From contig CABXIU010000010.1 in assembly GCA_902512305.1 (NCBI GenBank), positions 1 to 55,412 on the forward strand: a DNA stretch of 55,412 nucleotides, given 5' to 3'. Shown piece by piece: positions 8,717-18,531 of this stretch (position 1 is the first letter of the stretch; each line of letters begins with the position of its first letter). The notes under the pieces were generated by a model. That model was given only the letters and a program-made list of their open reading frames with translations. It was not told the origin of the DNA and made no database searches. The position numbers were made by a program, and so were the translations under genes. Source of the DNA: an uncultured Gammaproteobacteria bacterium. GTDB lineage: Bacteria; Pseudomonadota; Gammaproteobacteria; PS1; Pseudothioglobaceae.

Positions 8717-11056
8717 TTATTTTTTCTCAAGTGCTATATCTAAAACCTGATCAATCCATTTCACTTTAATAATCTCAAGCTTGCTTTTGATTTTTTCAGG
8801 TACTTCAGAAAGTTCTCGCTCATTATCTTCAGGAATAATCACTGTTTTGATTCCTCCTCTCATAGCAGCAAGAAGTTTTTCTTTGAGTCCTCCAATAGGA
8901 GTAATTTCACCTCGAAGAGTGATCTCTCCGGTCATTGCAACAGCAGCCTTAACCTTACGGCCAGTGAGAACTGAAACCAAAGCAGTACACATTGCAGCGC
9001 CAGCACTTGGACCATCTTTTGGAGTTGATCCGTCAGGAACATGAATATGAATATCAAGCTTTTCATGAAAATCATCAGGTATCCCTAAGTTCTCAGCTCG
9101 CAACCGAGTCACCGACATTGCAGCTTGAATTGACTCCTTCATGACATCTCCAAGCTGTCCGGTGTAGTTTAGCTTGCCTTTTCCCTTATATGAAGATGCC
9201 TCAATAGTTAGCAGGTCTCCACCAACCGATGTCCACGCTAACCCAGTAACCTCACCAATTTGATTATGCTCTTCAGCAAGTCCAAATCGAAACTTCTTCA
9301 TACCTAAAAACTTTGGAAGGCTTTTTGAGTTAATAATTGCTTTAGTTTTGCGTTTTTTAAGAGTTACATCTTTTATGACTTTTCTGCAAATACTGCCAAT
9401 CTCACGGTCAAGGTTTCTAACGCCCGCTTCTCTGGTGTAGTAGCGAATAATGTCCATGATAGCTGAATCTTTAAAGACTATTTCTGAGTTCTTAATCCCG
9501 TTATTTTTCATTTGCTTCGAGATTAAGTGTCTTTTAGCAATCTGAAGTTTCTCATCTTCGGTATAACCCGATAAATGAATGATTTCCATCCTGTCAACCA
9601 ATGCTTGTGGGAGATTTAATGAATTAGCTGTTGCAACAAACATTACTTGAGATAAATCATAGTCAACCTCTAAGTAGTGGTCATTGAATGTGTGATTTTG
9701 TTCTGGATCCAAAACTTCTAGCATTGCAGAGCTTGGGTCACCTCTATAATCTGAAGCCATTTTGTCTATCTCATCTAGCAAGAATAGTGGATTCTTTACT
9801 TTAACCTTTTGCATTTTTTGAACTATAGAGCCTGGCATCGCACCAATGTAGGTTCTTCTATGTCCTCGTATTTCTGCTTCATCTCTGATACCACCAAGCG
9901 CCATACGAACATATTTACGATTAACCGATTTTGCAATTGATTCTCCAAGAGAGGTTTTACCCACTCCAGGGGGGCCAACCAAACATAATATATTTGCCTT
10001 GTTATGTGTAACGCGACTCTGGACAGCAAGATGCTCCATGATTCTCTCTTTAACCTTGTCTAAACCATAATGATCTTCATCTAGAGTTTTTTGTGCCTTT
10101 GTCAAATCTTTATTGGTTTTAGTTTTTTTGCTCCAAGGGACAGAACATAAATTTTCAATATAGGTTCTAATAATTGATGCATCAGATGACTGAGAGGACA
10201 TTCTTTGAAGTTTATTCAACTCACTTTGTGCCTTGTTCTTTGCTTCCTTTGGCATCTTTGCCTTATTGATGCTATTTTGCAGTTCTTCAATTTCATTTTC
10301 ATCATCAAGAGTTCCAAGCTCTTTCTGAATGGATTTCATTTGCTCATTCAAATAATAATCCCTTTGATTGGACTCCATTTGCTTACGAACTCTATTTTGA
10401 ATTTTTTGTTCAGCACCTAATACATCTAACTCACCCTCAAGGATAGAAAGAATAGCCTCTAGCCTGTCTTTTGCCATTCCACTCTCAAGAAGACTCTGTT
10501 TTTCTTCAACCTTTAGACTTAAATTTGCAATGATTACATCACTAAAGCGCTCAATGTCAGTAATCTCTTTTAGGACCTTATAAACTTCTTCAGGAATTTT
10601 TTTACTCAGCTTAATATATTTTTCAAAATTTTCTAGAGCAAGTCGCATCATTGCTTTAATTTCTGTATCGTCATCAAAGCTCAAAGTGCAATCACTCAGG
10701 ACAACCTCTGTATGCTCACCTAAATCGATAAACTCCTCTATTTTTGCTCTTTTTACACCCTCAACTAAAACTTTGATTGTTCCATCGGGTAGCTTGAGAA
10801 GCTGAAGTATTGTTGCTAAAGTGCCAACCTTATGGAGCTCATCATTACTCGGTTCCTCTATAGTTTCATCCTTTTGTGCAGCCAAAAAGACATTTTTATC
10901 AGCCTCCATGGCAAGTGTGATTGCCTTTATTGAAGACTTTCTCCCTATAAATAAGGGGATAACGGTATGAGGAAAAACTACCACGTCTCTAAGTGGTAAA
11001 AGAGGTATTGACTGTTTATCTATGCCAGTTGACTCTGTTGAGGTTTCTGCTTCCAT
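8717..11056 (-). CDS. lon: ATP-dependent Lon protease
   Basis: This is a 779-residue cytoplasmic AAA+ serine protease. The N-terminal substrate-recognition domain begins with PLLPLRDVVVFPH. The Walker A GPPGVGKTS and Walker B LFLLDEIDK lie in the AAA module. The C-terminal protease domain has catalytic serine S684 (PKDGPSAGAA) and lysine K727 (GGLKEKLL). It degrades misfolded and regulatory proteins. The ATG at 11056 lies 37 bases inside hflX, so lon is probably co-transcribed and translationally coupled with hflX instead of using a stand-alone heat-shock promoter as in E. coli. Confidence 0.98.
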   Translation of the reverse strand: MEAETSTESTGIDKQSIPLLPLRDVVVFPHTVIPLFIGRKSSIKAITLAMEADKNVFLAAQKDETIEEPSNDELHKVGTLATILQLLKLPDGTIKVLVEGVKRAKIEEFIDLGEHTEVVLSDCTLSFDDDTEIKAMMRLALENFEKYIKLSKKIPEEVYKVLKEITDIERFSDVIIANLSLKVEEKQSLLESGMAKDRLEAILSILEGELDVLGAEQKIQNRVRKQMESNQRDYYLNEQMKSIQKELGTLDDENEIEELQNSINKAKMPKEAKNKAQSELNKLQRMSSQSSDASIIRTYIENLCSVPWSKKTKTNKDLTKAQKTLDEDHYGLDKVKERIMEHLAVQSRVTHNKANILCLVGPPGVGKTSLGESIAKSVNRKYVRMALGGIRDEAEIRGHRRTYIGAMPGSIVQKMQKVKVKNPLFLLDEIDKMASDYRGDPSSAMLEVLDPEQNHTFNDHYLEVDYDLSQVMFVATANSLNLPQALVDRMEIIHLSGYTEDEKLQIAKRHLISKQMKNNGIKNSEIVFKDSAIMDIIRYYTREAGVRNLDREIGSICRKVIKDVTLKKRKTKAIINSKSLPKFLGMKKFRFGLAEEHNQIGEVTGLAWTSVGGDLLTIEASSYKGKGKLNYTGQLGDVMKESIQAAMSVTRLRAENLGIPDDFHEKLDIHIHVPDGSTPKDGPSAGAAMCTALVSVLTGRKVKAAVAMTGEITLRGEITPIGGLKEKLLAAMRGGIKTVIIPEDNERELSEVPEKIKSKLEIIKVKWIDQVLDIALEKK

Positions 11057-12351
11057 AATAATGAAACACCTTGCTTATCTAATAATCTTTCTAGATAGTG
11101 ACTAGTAACGTTAATTTCAAGTAGCCATTGCCCAAATTCATTCATTATTTCTTTTTGAATAAATCCAACTTTATGAATTTCACTTCTAATGTAAGCCGAC
11201 TGAACATCAAGCTTAATACTAGCAAAGGTCATCATCCCACTGAGACTTTCAGAAAGTGCTTCATAGAGTAGCTCGATGCCATCGCCAGTATGCGCAGAAA
11301 GCCAAACGCGATAAATCTTTCCCTCATGATCCTTATCAATTCTTGGTTTAAAGTCATCTATCCCATCAATTTTATTCATGACTATAATTGTTGGAATTTC
11401 TTGAGCATCAATTTGTTCAATAATTTCTTCAACTTGCTCAATTTTATCCCTATTATTTGGGTCAGAAGCATCGACAACATGAAGCAGCACATTTGCTTGT
11501 CGTGTTTCCTCCAATGTTGATTTAAAAGCCTCGATTAATTCATGTGGCAAATCTTGTATAAAGCCTACTGTATCAGCAATTACTGCCTCCCCAGATGCTG
11601 GCAACATGACCCTACGAATAGTAGAATCTAGAGTCGCAAATAGCTTATCATCGGCGTAGACTTGTGACTGAGTTAATAAGTTAAAAAGAGTAGACTTACC
11701 AGCATTTGTATAACCTGCAAGAGAGATCATAGGAAGCTGATTTTTTACCCTAGATTTACGGCCTAAATCATGCTGCTTATGAACTTTTGAAAGACGCTTG
11801 TTAATATTTTTAATTCTTAATGAAATTAACCTTTTATCAGTTTCAAGCTGCGTTTCACCTGGCCCTCTGAGTCCAATACCTCCTTTTTGCCTCTCTAAGT
11901 GAGTCCACCCTCTAACCAGCCGCGTAGAAAGATGCTTCAATTGAGCTAGCTCAACCTGAAGTTTTCCCTCAAAAGAACTAGCTCTTAACGCAAATATATC
12001 TAGTATCAGGCCAGTTCTATCCATAACTTGACACTTTAATGCTTTTTCTAAGTTGCGCTCTTGAGATGGTGACAACTGTAATGAAAAAATAACAAGCTCT
12101 ATATCGTTCTCTTTAACGAGCGATGCGAGCTCTTCAACCTTGCCTGTCCCAATAAAATACTGTGCTTTAGTAAAACTTCTTTTTACCGTTAATGTTTTTA
12201 AAATATTTAACCCAGAAGACTCTGCAAGTAGTTTAAATTCATCAACATTGGCTGGCGACTGATTGCTTGAGGTAAGTTCAACATGCACAAGAATTGTTCG
12301 CTCACCTTGGCCAACGGCATCCTTTTGGCGATCAAACAACTCAATAGGCAT
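11020..12351 (-). CDS. hflX: ribosome-splitting GTPase HflX
   Basis: This 443-residue TRAFAC GTPase dissociates stalled or stressed ribosomes. An N-terminal HflX domain with the glycine-rich GGIGLRGPGETQLETD (157-172) precedes the G domain. G1 is GYTNAGKST (213-221), G3 is DTVGFIQDLP and G4 is NKID. A C-terminal domain completes it. In E. coli hflX follows hfq; here it lies between clpX and lon, which groups it with protein quality control. It overlaps the lon start by 37 bases and is 33 bases downstream of clpX. Confidence 0.96.
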   Translation of the reverse strand: MPIELFDRQKDAVGQGERTILVHVELTSSNQSPANVDEFKLLAESSGLNILKTLTVKRSFTKAQYFIGTGKVEELASLVKENDIELVIFSLQLSPSQERNLEKALKCQVMDRTGLILDIFALRASSFEGKLQVELAQLKHLSTRLVRGWTHLERQKGGIGLRGPGETQLETDKRLISLRIKNINKRLSKVHKQHDLGRKSRVKNQLPMISLAGYTNAGKSTLFNLLTQSQVYADDKLFATLDSTIRRVMLPASGEAVIADTVGFIQDLPHELIEAFKSTLEETRQANVLLHVVDASDPNNRDKIEQVEEIIEQIDAQEIPTIIVMNKIDGIDDFKPRIDKDHEGKIYRVWLSAHTGDGIELLYEALSESLSGMMTFASIKLDVQSAYIRSEIHKVGFIQKEIMNEFGQWLLEINVTSHYLERLLDKQGVSLLWKQKPQQSQLA

Positions 12352-12384
12352 ACTTAAATTTTTATCATAAATGCGCTAAAATCA

Positions 12385-13650
12385 TCAACTTGCTTTACGA
12401 ATATTATCTTTCTTGCTATCCGACTCATGAAGAATAACTGGCTGTTTTAAACCCTCTACAACTGCTTTATCAACAACAACCTCCTTCGTAGTTGGGTTAG
12501 ATGGTATTTGATACATTGTTTCTAGCAGTAGATCTTCCATGATTGCTCTTAGGCCTCTGGCGCCTGTCTTTCTCTTAAGGGCCAATTTGGCAATTGCAAC
12601 AAGAGCATTTTTTCTAATTGTCAGCTTTACGCCTTCAATTGCGAAAAATTGCTGGAACTGCTTAACTACAGAATTTTTTGGCTTTGTAAGAATTTGTATC
12701 AAAGCCTCTTCATCTAGCTCATCTAGTGAAGTATGAACAGCTAAACGACCAACTAATTCGGGAATGAGCCCAAATTTAATTAAATCATCTGGCTCCAAAA
12801 ATTTGTATAGCTCTGTCAAAGTCTTCTTTTTGCTCTCATCTTTTACATTTGCTGAAAAACCTATCCCGGTAGTTTTTTCGACACGCCTATCTATAACTTT
12901 TCCAAGTCCGTCAAAAGCGCCACCGCAAATAAATAATATTTTAGAGGTGTCTACATCAATGGTTTCCTGATTCGGGTGTTTTCTACCGCCTTGAGGTGGA
13001 ACAGAGGCAATTGTTCCTTCAATTAATTTCAACATTGCCTGTTGAACACCTTCTCCAGATACATCTCTTGTAATCGATGGAGAGTCTGAACGGCGAGAGA
13101 TTTTGTCAATTTCATCAATAAAAATGATGCCTTGTTCAGCTCTTTCTGGGTCAAAATCACATTTAGAAAGCAAGCTCTTTATAACATTTTCTACATCATC
13201 ACCAACATATCCAGCCTCTGTTAGAGTTGTAGCATCTGCTACAGCAAAAGGAACATCTAAGAATCTTGCTAGAGATTGTGCTAGGAGGGTTTTTCCACTT
13301 CCTGTAGGGCCAATCAGGAGAATATTTGACTTATCAAGTTCTACATCATTCGACACATAGTTAGATTTAAGTCTTTTATAGTGGTTATAGACTGCCACAG
13401 ATAGAACTTTTTTTGCATGCGACTGACCAATTACATACTCGTTGAGTGAGTTAAACAAATCTTTTGGCGTGTAGTTCCACTCCTGATGTTGATCTTTTTT
13501 ATCTTTAACAGTTTGCTCTTGAATTAGGTTGTAACAGGAATCAATGCATTCATCACATATATAAACGCCGGGCCCAGCTATAAGACGAGCAACCTCGTCC
13601 TTGTTTTTAGAACAAAATGAACAACTAAGATCTTCAGTATTTTGATCCAT
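12385..13650 (-). CDS. clpX: ClpXP protease ATPase subunit
   Basis: This 421-residue AAA+ unfoldase feeds substrates to ClpP. The N-terminal zinc-binding domain has C10, C13, C32 and C35. The Walker A is GPTGSGKT (114-121), Walker B is IIFIDEIDK, and the GYVGDD pore loop is intact. An IGF-type ClpP-docking loop appears as IGFSANV (TGIGFSANV). It lies 14 bases downstream of clpP, in the standard tig-clpP-clpX order. Confidence 0.98.
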   Translation of the reverse strand: MDQNTEDLSCSFCSKNKDEVARLIAGPGVYICDECIDSCYNLIQEQTVKDKKDQHQEWNYTPKDLFNSLNEYVIGQSHAKKVLSVAVYNHYKRLKSNYVSNDVELDKSNILLIGPTGSGKTLLAQSLARFLDVPFAVADATTLTEAGYVGDDVENVIKSLLSKCDFDPERAEQGIIFIDEIDKISRRSDSPSITRDVSGEGVQQAMLKLIEGTIASVPPQGGRKHPNQETIDVDTSKILFICGGAFDGLGKVIDRRVEKTTGIGFSANVKDESKKKTLTELYKFLEPDDLIKFGLIPELVGRLAVHTSLDELDEEALIQILTKPKNSVVKQFQQFFAIEGVKLTIRKNALVAIAKLALKRKTGARGLRAIMEDLLLETMYQIPSNPTTKEVVVDKAVVEGLKQPVILHESDSKKDNIRKAS

Positions 13651-13664
13651 TAGTAAGCTTTAAA

Positions 13665-14261
13665 TTAACGTTTATTAATGACTTTATCAATAAGTCCATA
13701 TTTTGCAGATTCAGTTGCAGACATAAAATTATCTCGGTCAGTGTCTTTTTGAATATTCTTTAGACTTTGACCAGTATGCTCTTTTAGAATTGAATTTAGA
13801 TTATCTCTCACCTTCAGAATTTCTTGAGCATGAATATCGATATCACTAGCCTGACCAGAGAAACCCCCTAATGGCTGATGTATCATGCACCTTGCATGAG
13901 GAAGTGCAAACCTTTTGCCCTTGGTTCCAGCAGTTAGAAGTAGGGCGCCCATACTAGCTGCCTGACCAATACATAGGGTAGAAATATCAGGCTTGATAAA
14001 TTGCATCGTATCGTAGATAGCCAAACCAGCGGTGACAGAACCACCTGGAGAATTAATATATAAATGGATATCCTTATCTGGGTTTTCAGATTCCAAAAAG
14101 AGTAGCTGCGCTACAACAACATTCGCAGTGTAGTCCTCAACTGGGCCAACTAAAAAAACTACGCGCTCTTTTAAAAGCCTTGAATAGATATCATAAGCCC
14201 TTTCACCCCTGCCTGAGCTCTCGATTACCATTGGAATTTGATTTAAGTTTTGAATTGTCAT
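13665..14261 (-). CDS. clpP: ATP-dependent Clp protease proteolytic subunit
   Basis: This 198-residue serine peptidase forms the barrel of ClpXP/ClpAP. The catalytic triad is visible: S103 ([10 protein letters not shown]), H128 ([11 protein letters not shown]) and D177 (TDRDNF), with the same spacing as E. coli ClpP. The oxyanion-hole glycine motif [10 protein letters not shown] is present. A short propeptide-like N-terminus precedes the mature-like start. The gene starts one base after the trigger-factor stop, so translation is probably coupled. Confidence 0.98.
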   Translation of the reverse strand: MTIQNLNQIPMVIESSGRGERAYDIYSRLLKERVVFLVGPVEDYTANVVVAQLLFLESENPDKDIHLYINSPGGSVTAGLAIYDTMQFIKPDISTLCIGQAASMGALLLTAGTKGKRFALPHARCMIHQPLGGFSGQASDIDIHAQEILKVRDNLNSILKEHTGQSLKNIQKDTDRDNFMSATESAKYGLIDKVINKR

Positions 14262-14262
14262 A

Positions 14263-15561
14263 TTAATTTTGCGTATTCATTATTTCTAAAAAAGTTTTGT
14301 TAGTCGAGGTTACTTTGGCCTTTTCTGCAATATGCTTAGCAACTAAATCTTCGACAACAATTGATTCAATGTTAGCCAATCTTGAAGGATCAGTATTGTA
14401 CCAATCAATCATTTGTTGAGCACTCTCACCATATTGAAGAGACATTTCATTAAGTTTAGCATCAACTAGGTCTTTTTCAGCTGTTATTTCGGAATCAGTT
14501 GCAATTTTATTAATCAGTAGGCCAAGCTTAACTCTTCTTGCAGCCTCCTCATTAAACATCTCAGCAGGTAGCTTGCCCTTCGAAGGCATTCCTTGCTGCT
14601 CCATACGTGACTCCATATCTTGCTGTAGTCTCAGTGCTTCTGAAGAAACGCTTCCTTCAGGGACCTCAAAGTCATTCGCCTCTAAAAGAGCTGAAAATGC
14701 AGTATCTTTATTCTGTTGAACTAAGCGTGAATCTAGCTCAAGTTTCATTTGACTAGACATTCTAGACTTCATATTTTCAAAATCTTTTTCACCAAACTTC
14801 TTCGCAAACTCATCATCTCTTTTAAGCTCGATTGGGGAGCCAACCTCGTTAATCTTGACTTTAAATAGAGCCTCTCTTCCAGCTAAATTTTCAACATGGT
14901 AGTCTTCAGGAAAAGTTGCATTCACTTCAACAGTTTTACCTGGTGCAACATCAATCAAACCTTTCTCAAAGCCTTCTATCATCGCACCTCTACCCAAGAT
15001 AATTTCAAAACCTTCGGCGGCACCACCCTCAAAAGATTCGCCATCCATTAAACCTTCAAAGTCAATGATTAAACGATCACCATCCTTTGATTTACGCTTA
15101 ACGCTTTTGTATTCAGTTGACCTGGCTTGAAGATCTTGCAATGCTCTCTCTTCGTCTTCTTCAGTAACCTTAGAGGCAACCTGATCAATTTTTAGACTGG
15201 ATAAAGAATTTAACTTAATCTCAGGATAGACTTCAAATTCTAAAGTGTAAATTAAATTCTGAGAGTTTTCAGTATCTATATTGGTTAATGAGGGCTGAGC
15301 AGCTGGGGATACATCTGCATCCTTTAATGCGTCTTCCAAGGTCTCACTAACCATCTCTGTTGCAGCATCTGATTTAGCGCTCGCACCAAATCTTTGACGC
15401 AATATGTTAGCAGGGACTTTGCCTTTTCTAAAGCCATCAACACGAACCTTAGCACCAAGGCTCTGAATTATTTTTTCTGTTTTTTGATTGAAAGTGTCAA
15501 CTGGCAATTCAACCGTTAGAGATCTCTTTAGTCCCTCTAGTGTAGTAAGCGATGTCTTCAT
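14263..15561 (-). CDS. tig: trigger factor, ribosome-associated chaperone/PPIase
   Basis: The protein has 432 residues with the three usual parts: a ribosome-binding N domain with the signature GFRKGKVP (43-50), a central FKBP-type prolyl isomerase domain (about 150-245, DRLIIDFEG to FKVKINEVG), and a helical C-terminal chaperone domain. It binds near the ribosome exit tunnel and helps nascent chains fold. It is first in the tig-clpP-clpX-hflX-lon run, with a likely promoter just upstream. Confidence 0.97.
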   Translation of the reverse strand: MKTSLTTLEGLKRSLTVELPVDTFNQKTEKIIQSLGAKVRVDGFRKGKVPANILRQRFGASAKSDAATEMVSETLEDALKDADVSPAAQPSLTNIDTENSQNLIYTLEFEVYPEIKLNSLSSLKIDQVASKVTEEDEERALQDLQARSTEYKSVKRKSKDGDRLIIDFEGLMDGESFEGGAAEGFEIILGRGAMIEGFEKGLIDVAPGKTVEVNATFPEDYHVENLAGREALFKVKINEVGSPIELKRDDEFAKKFGEKDFENMKSRMSSQMKLELDSRLVQQNKDTAFSALLEANDFEVPEGSVSSEALRLQQDMESRMEQQGMPSKGKLPAEMFNEEAARRVKLGLLINKIATDSEITAEKDLVDAKLNEMSLQYGESAQQMIDWYNTDPSRLANIESIVVEDLVAKHIAEKAKVTSTNKTFLEIMNTQN

Positions 15562-15597
15562 CTATTTCTAAATCCGTAACTTATTAAAAAAAGGGAA

Positions 15598-15603
15598 ATT
15601 ATA
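15598..15603 (-). promoter_or_regulatory. candidate -10 box of the tig-clpPX-hflX-lon operon
   Basis: On the minus strand this reads TATAAT, preceded directly by TG, 36 bases upstream of the tig ATG. The -35 region (TTTTCT/TTTCTT at 16-17 bases) is weak. No sigma-32-like element (CTTGAAA / CCCCAT) is recognisable, although the operon encodes proteases that are heat-shock genes in E. coli. Confidence 0.5.
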
Positions 15604-15664
15604 CAGTATTTTAAAACCTAAGAAAAAGTGCACTCTGATAACAAAAATGAGTCGAACGAGCGAT

Positions 15665-16774
15665 TTAAAAGCGAGAACCGGTATAGCTTACTTGGTGTTT
15701 AGCCAAAGATAACCATTCCTTGTTTATTTCAATCCCCCAGCCAGGCTTTTGAGACATCTCTAGGTTTCCGTTAACAATCTTAAAGTTTGGAGTGAAAATA
15801 TTGTCTTGCCAAGGATAGTAGTCGAGACCCTCAATGGAGAACTCTAAATACTTACCTGAATTATTGATTGAGCCCATTAAATGAGCAGAAAAAAGTGTCA
15901 CTAATGATAGGTTAGCCGCATGAAGCGTTACAGGGATATTGAATTTTTCAGCCATTCTAGCAACCTCAAGCGTCCTAGTAATGCCACCCAGGTAACAAAT
16001 GTCTGGCTGAATAATATCGACAACCTTAGTCTCAATCATATGCCTCCAAACCCTCATATCATTGTCCTGCTCTCCGCCACTTACATCAATCTCTAGTGCG
16101 TCTGTAACCTCACGTGTCCAGTCTGGCTGCCAATATGGGCAAGGCTCTTCAAAATGACTCACTCCATAATCCTGAAGCATATGTCCGACTTCGATTGCCT
16201 TTTTTGGGGTGTAAGCACTATTCGCATCAACCAGTAGAGAGACTTCATCGCCTAATACCTTTCTAACCTCTTTGATAATTGATTCGGTTCGACCGGGCCA
16301 CTGATCGATATCGTGGCCGCACTCTCTACCAATCCTGAATTTGAATGCAAAATAACCATCCTTTTCTTTTAACTGGAGTAGTCTCTCAGCTTCAGCCTCA
16401 GGAGAAATCTCGCGTTGCATACTTGAAGCGTAGACAGGGATTGAGCTTGGATTCCCACCAAGAAGCTGACAGACACTTTGATTAGCTCTTTTGGCCTTAA
16501 TGTCCCATAGTGCTGTATCAACCCCACATAAGGCCCTGTAAAGATAAGTCCCCGGAAACTTGTGCTCTCTTTCTAAGACCTCCCTGTTGACTTCAGTAAT
16601 ATCAAGTCCACTCATTCCCAAAACATGGGGAGCAACCTGAAGATGGACGACTTGTGCAGTTATTTCACTATTGTAAGTAGAAGTTTGACCCCAGCCTTCA
16701 TCCCCCTCATCGGTTCTAAGACGTACAAGTCCGACATACTCATTAGTGAAAGTTTCAACGCTAATTATCTTCAT
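15665..16774 (-). CDS. enolase-superfamily enzyme, mandelate racemase/sugar-acid dehydratase type
   Basis: The product is 369 residues with an N-terminal capping domain and a TIM barrel. Visible active-site residues are K145-x-R147 (FKFRIG) at the end of strand 2, metal ligands D183 (LVDANSAY), E209/E210 (HFEEPCPY) and E235 (SGGEQDN), the D258 segment (QPDICYLGG), and general base/acid H285 (LHAANLS). This pattern belongs to the mandelate racemase subgroup, which includes acid-sugar dehydratases and racemases. The second position of the K-x-K motif is Arg, so substrate transfer from known members is unsafe. It is 8 bases downstream of a GMC oxidoreductase, so the two likely act in one pathway. 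Substrate not recognised. Confidence 0.8.
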   Translation of the reverse strand: MKIISVETFTNEYVGLVRLRTDEGDEGWGQTSTYNSEITAQVVHLQVAPHVLGMSGLDITEVNREVLEREHKFPGTYLYRALCGVDTALWDIKAKRANQSVCQLLGGNPSSIPVYASSMQREISPEAEAERLLQLKEKDGYFAFKFRIGRECGHDIDQWPGRTESIIKEVRKVLGDEVSLLVDANSAYTPKKAIEVGHMLQDYGVSHFEEPCPYWQPDWTREVTDALEIDVSGGEQDNDMRVWRHMIETKVVDIIQPDICYLGGITRTLEVARMAEKFNIPVTLHAANLSLVTLFSAHLMGSINNSGKYLEFSIEGLDYYPWQDNIFTPNFKIVNGNLEMSQKPGWGIEINKEWLSLAKHQVSYTGSRF

Positions 16775-16782
16775 GATTGAAT

Positions 16783-18408
16783 CTATTTTCCATTTATTTG
16801 ATCCTGCAAAATTAGGTCTGAGGCTTTTTCACCGACCATAATCGTTGCAGCGTTAATATTACCACATACAAGTTGGGGAAATATCGATGCGTCAGCAACC
16901 CGAAGGCCTTCAATTCCATGAACTCTGAGACCGCTGTCAACAACATTACTATTTGGATCAGGACCCATTCTGCAGGTGCTAGATGGATGAAAAACAGTCC
17001 ACACCGTCTCTTTTATGTGCTGGATCATTTGTTCATCAGTTTGGCACTCAGACCCTGGACGAAATTCATCTCCAATGACTGAACTGAAACTATCAGTTTG
17101 AGCTAATTTTCTAAGAACCTTTACCCCCTCTAATAGATCTCTAACGTCCTCATCATGAGAAAGATAATTTGGCTCTATGATTGGATGGATCAATGGATTA
17201 CTACTTTTAATTCTCACCTGACCTCGTGAATGAGTCTTGCAATTTGAAACCCCTAGAAGCATTGCTGAAAAGGGATCAGGGCTCATCATCGCCCTCCTGT
17301 CTGGTGATTCAAGCGAATAGCTTACAGGTGAGAAATAAAGCTGGATGTTTGGCTTCTCAAGCCCTTCTCGAGTCCGAATAAATCCGCCAGACTGATTGAC
17401 ACTCAAACTCAGTGGGCCGCCTCTCGTTAATACATATCGAAGTCCTTGATAAATCTTACCCAGAAATGGCCTTAACTGGTCATTCAATGTTGGCACCTTA
17501 CTTTTATAAAAATAACTCACTCCCAGGTGGTCTTGAAGGTTTTTACCAACAGCAGGGCTGTCATGAATTAATTGCACTGAAGCTTCTTCCAAAACCTTCT
17601 TTGGACCAACGCCTGAGATCTGTAATAATTGAGGCGAGTTAATTGATCCAGCACTTATAATAACTTCACGATTAGCTGAAACTTGATGCAGCTTGCCAGA
17701 CTTTGAATACTCAACTCCATAGGCCTTTTTATTTTTAAATAAAATTCGAGTAGCCAAAGCATTTTTAAGAATAGTGAGATTACGACGACTCCTAATTGGC
17801 CACAAATAAGCTTTCGAAGAGGACATGCGCTGACCTTTGTGAGTTGTTATTTGATAGTTGCCAACACCCTCTTGGTCTTTCCCATTCATATCAGCATTTA
17901 AATGAATACCAATCTCCTGAGCTGCAGATAGAAAATTCTGGCACAAGGGATGTAAATGATTAGACACTTCTGAAACTTTTAATGGCCCATCTCCACCTCT
18001 ATAACTATCAGCCCCATTCTGCCATGATTCCATTTTTTTAAAGTAGGGAAGAACATCAGCATATGACCAACCTGGATTGCCTGCCTCAGACCATTGGTCA
18101 AAATCTTTAGGGTTGCCTCTCACATAGACCATCGCATTAATCGAGCTAGAACCTCCCAACACTTTTCCTCTTGGCCAATAGCTAGGCTTATTGTCGGCAT
18201 CTGGACTAGGCTCAGTCATATACATCCAGTTGACCGCTTTTTGATGGTAAGTTTTGCCATAACCAATTGGCATTTGAATAAAGAAACGGTGATCTGAACC
18301 ACCAGCCTCCAAAAGCAATACTTTGTTGCGAGGGTTCTTACTAAGTCTATTAGCTAGAACACAACCAGCAGAGCCTGCACCAACGACAATATAATCGAAA
18401 TCTTTCAT
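16783..18408 (-). CDS. GMC-family FAD oxidoreductase, choline dehydrogenase-like
   Basis: This 541-residue flavoprotein has the N-terminal dinucleotide-binding motif VVGAGSAGC (8-16), the GMC signatures around GKVLGGSSSINAMVYVRG and GSINSPQLLQISGVGP, and a C-terminal active site with H474 (HPSSTCRMG) and N519 (GNINAAT). GMC enzymes oxidise alcohols such as choline and polyethylene glycol. The length and motifs match BetA-type choline dehydrogenases, but no betaine-aldehyde dehydrogenase accompanies it. The symbol betA is therefore withheld. It heads a two-gene leftward operon with the enolase-superfamily enzyme and is divergent from a TSUP permease. The nearby proXWV locus makes a choline- or betaine-related substrate plausible, not proven. 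Confidence 0.85.
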   Translation of the reverse strand: MKDFDYIVVGAGSAGCVLANRLSKNPRNKVLLLEAGGSDHRFFIQMPIGYGKTYHQKAVNWMYMTEPSPDADNKPSYWPRGKVLGGSSSINAMVYVRGNPKDFDQWSEAGNPGWSYADVLPYFKKMESWQNGADSYRGGDGPLKVSEVSNHLHPLCQNFLSAAQEIGIHLNADMNGKDQEGVGNYQITTHKGQRMSSSKAYLWPIRSRRNLTILKNALATRILFKNKKAYGVEYSKSGKLHQVSANREVIISAGSINSPQLLQISGVGPKKVLEEASVQLIHDSPAVGKNLQDHLGVSYFYKSKVPTLNDQLRPFLGKIYQGLRYVLTRGGPLSLSVNQSGGFIRTREGLEKPNIQLYFSPVSYSLESPDRRAMMSPDPFSAMLLGVSNCKTHSRGQVRIKSSNPLIHPIIEPNYLSHDEDVRDLLEGVKVLRKLAQTDSFSSVIGDEFRPGSECQTDEQMIQHIKETVWTVFHPSSTCRMGPDPNSNVVDSGLRVHGIEGLRVADASIFPQLVCGNINAATIMVGEKASDLILQDQINGK

Positions 18409-18460
18409 AGATATTAATGAGAAATTATTTCACAAGATAAGAGGAATCCGTATATCCTTT

Positions 18461-18504
18461 AGTTTATAGAAATAAAAAAATAATACCTAAATAATCTATA
18501 AACT
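18461..18504. repeat. 10-bp perfect inverted repeat between divergent GMC and TSUP genes
   Basis: AGTTTATAGA (18461-18470) and TCTATAAACT (18495-18504) are exact reverse complements separated by 24 AT-rich bases. Each arm contains TATAAA read outward (minus 18468-18463, plus 18497-18502). The repeat may therefore simply be two mirror-image -10 boxes of divergent promoters with overlapping upstream regions, or an operator over both. Confidence 0.6.
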
Positions 18505-18531
18505 TTAAGCCTACTTCAGTACAAACTTTCT

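Noticed and set aside
16783-18408. Naming the GMC gene betA
   Set aside because: No betB, betI or betT nearby, and GMC enzymes with the same motifs oxidise many alcohols; specificity is unsupported.
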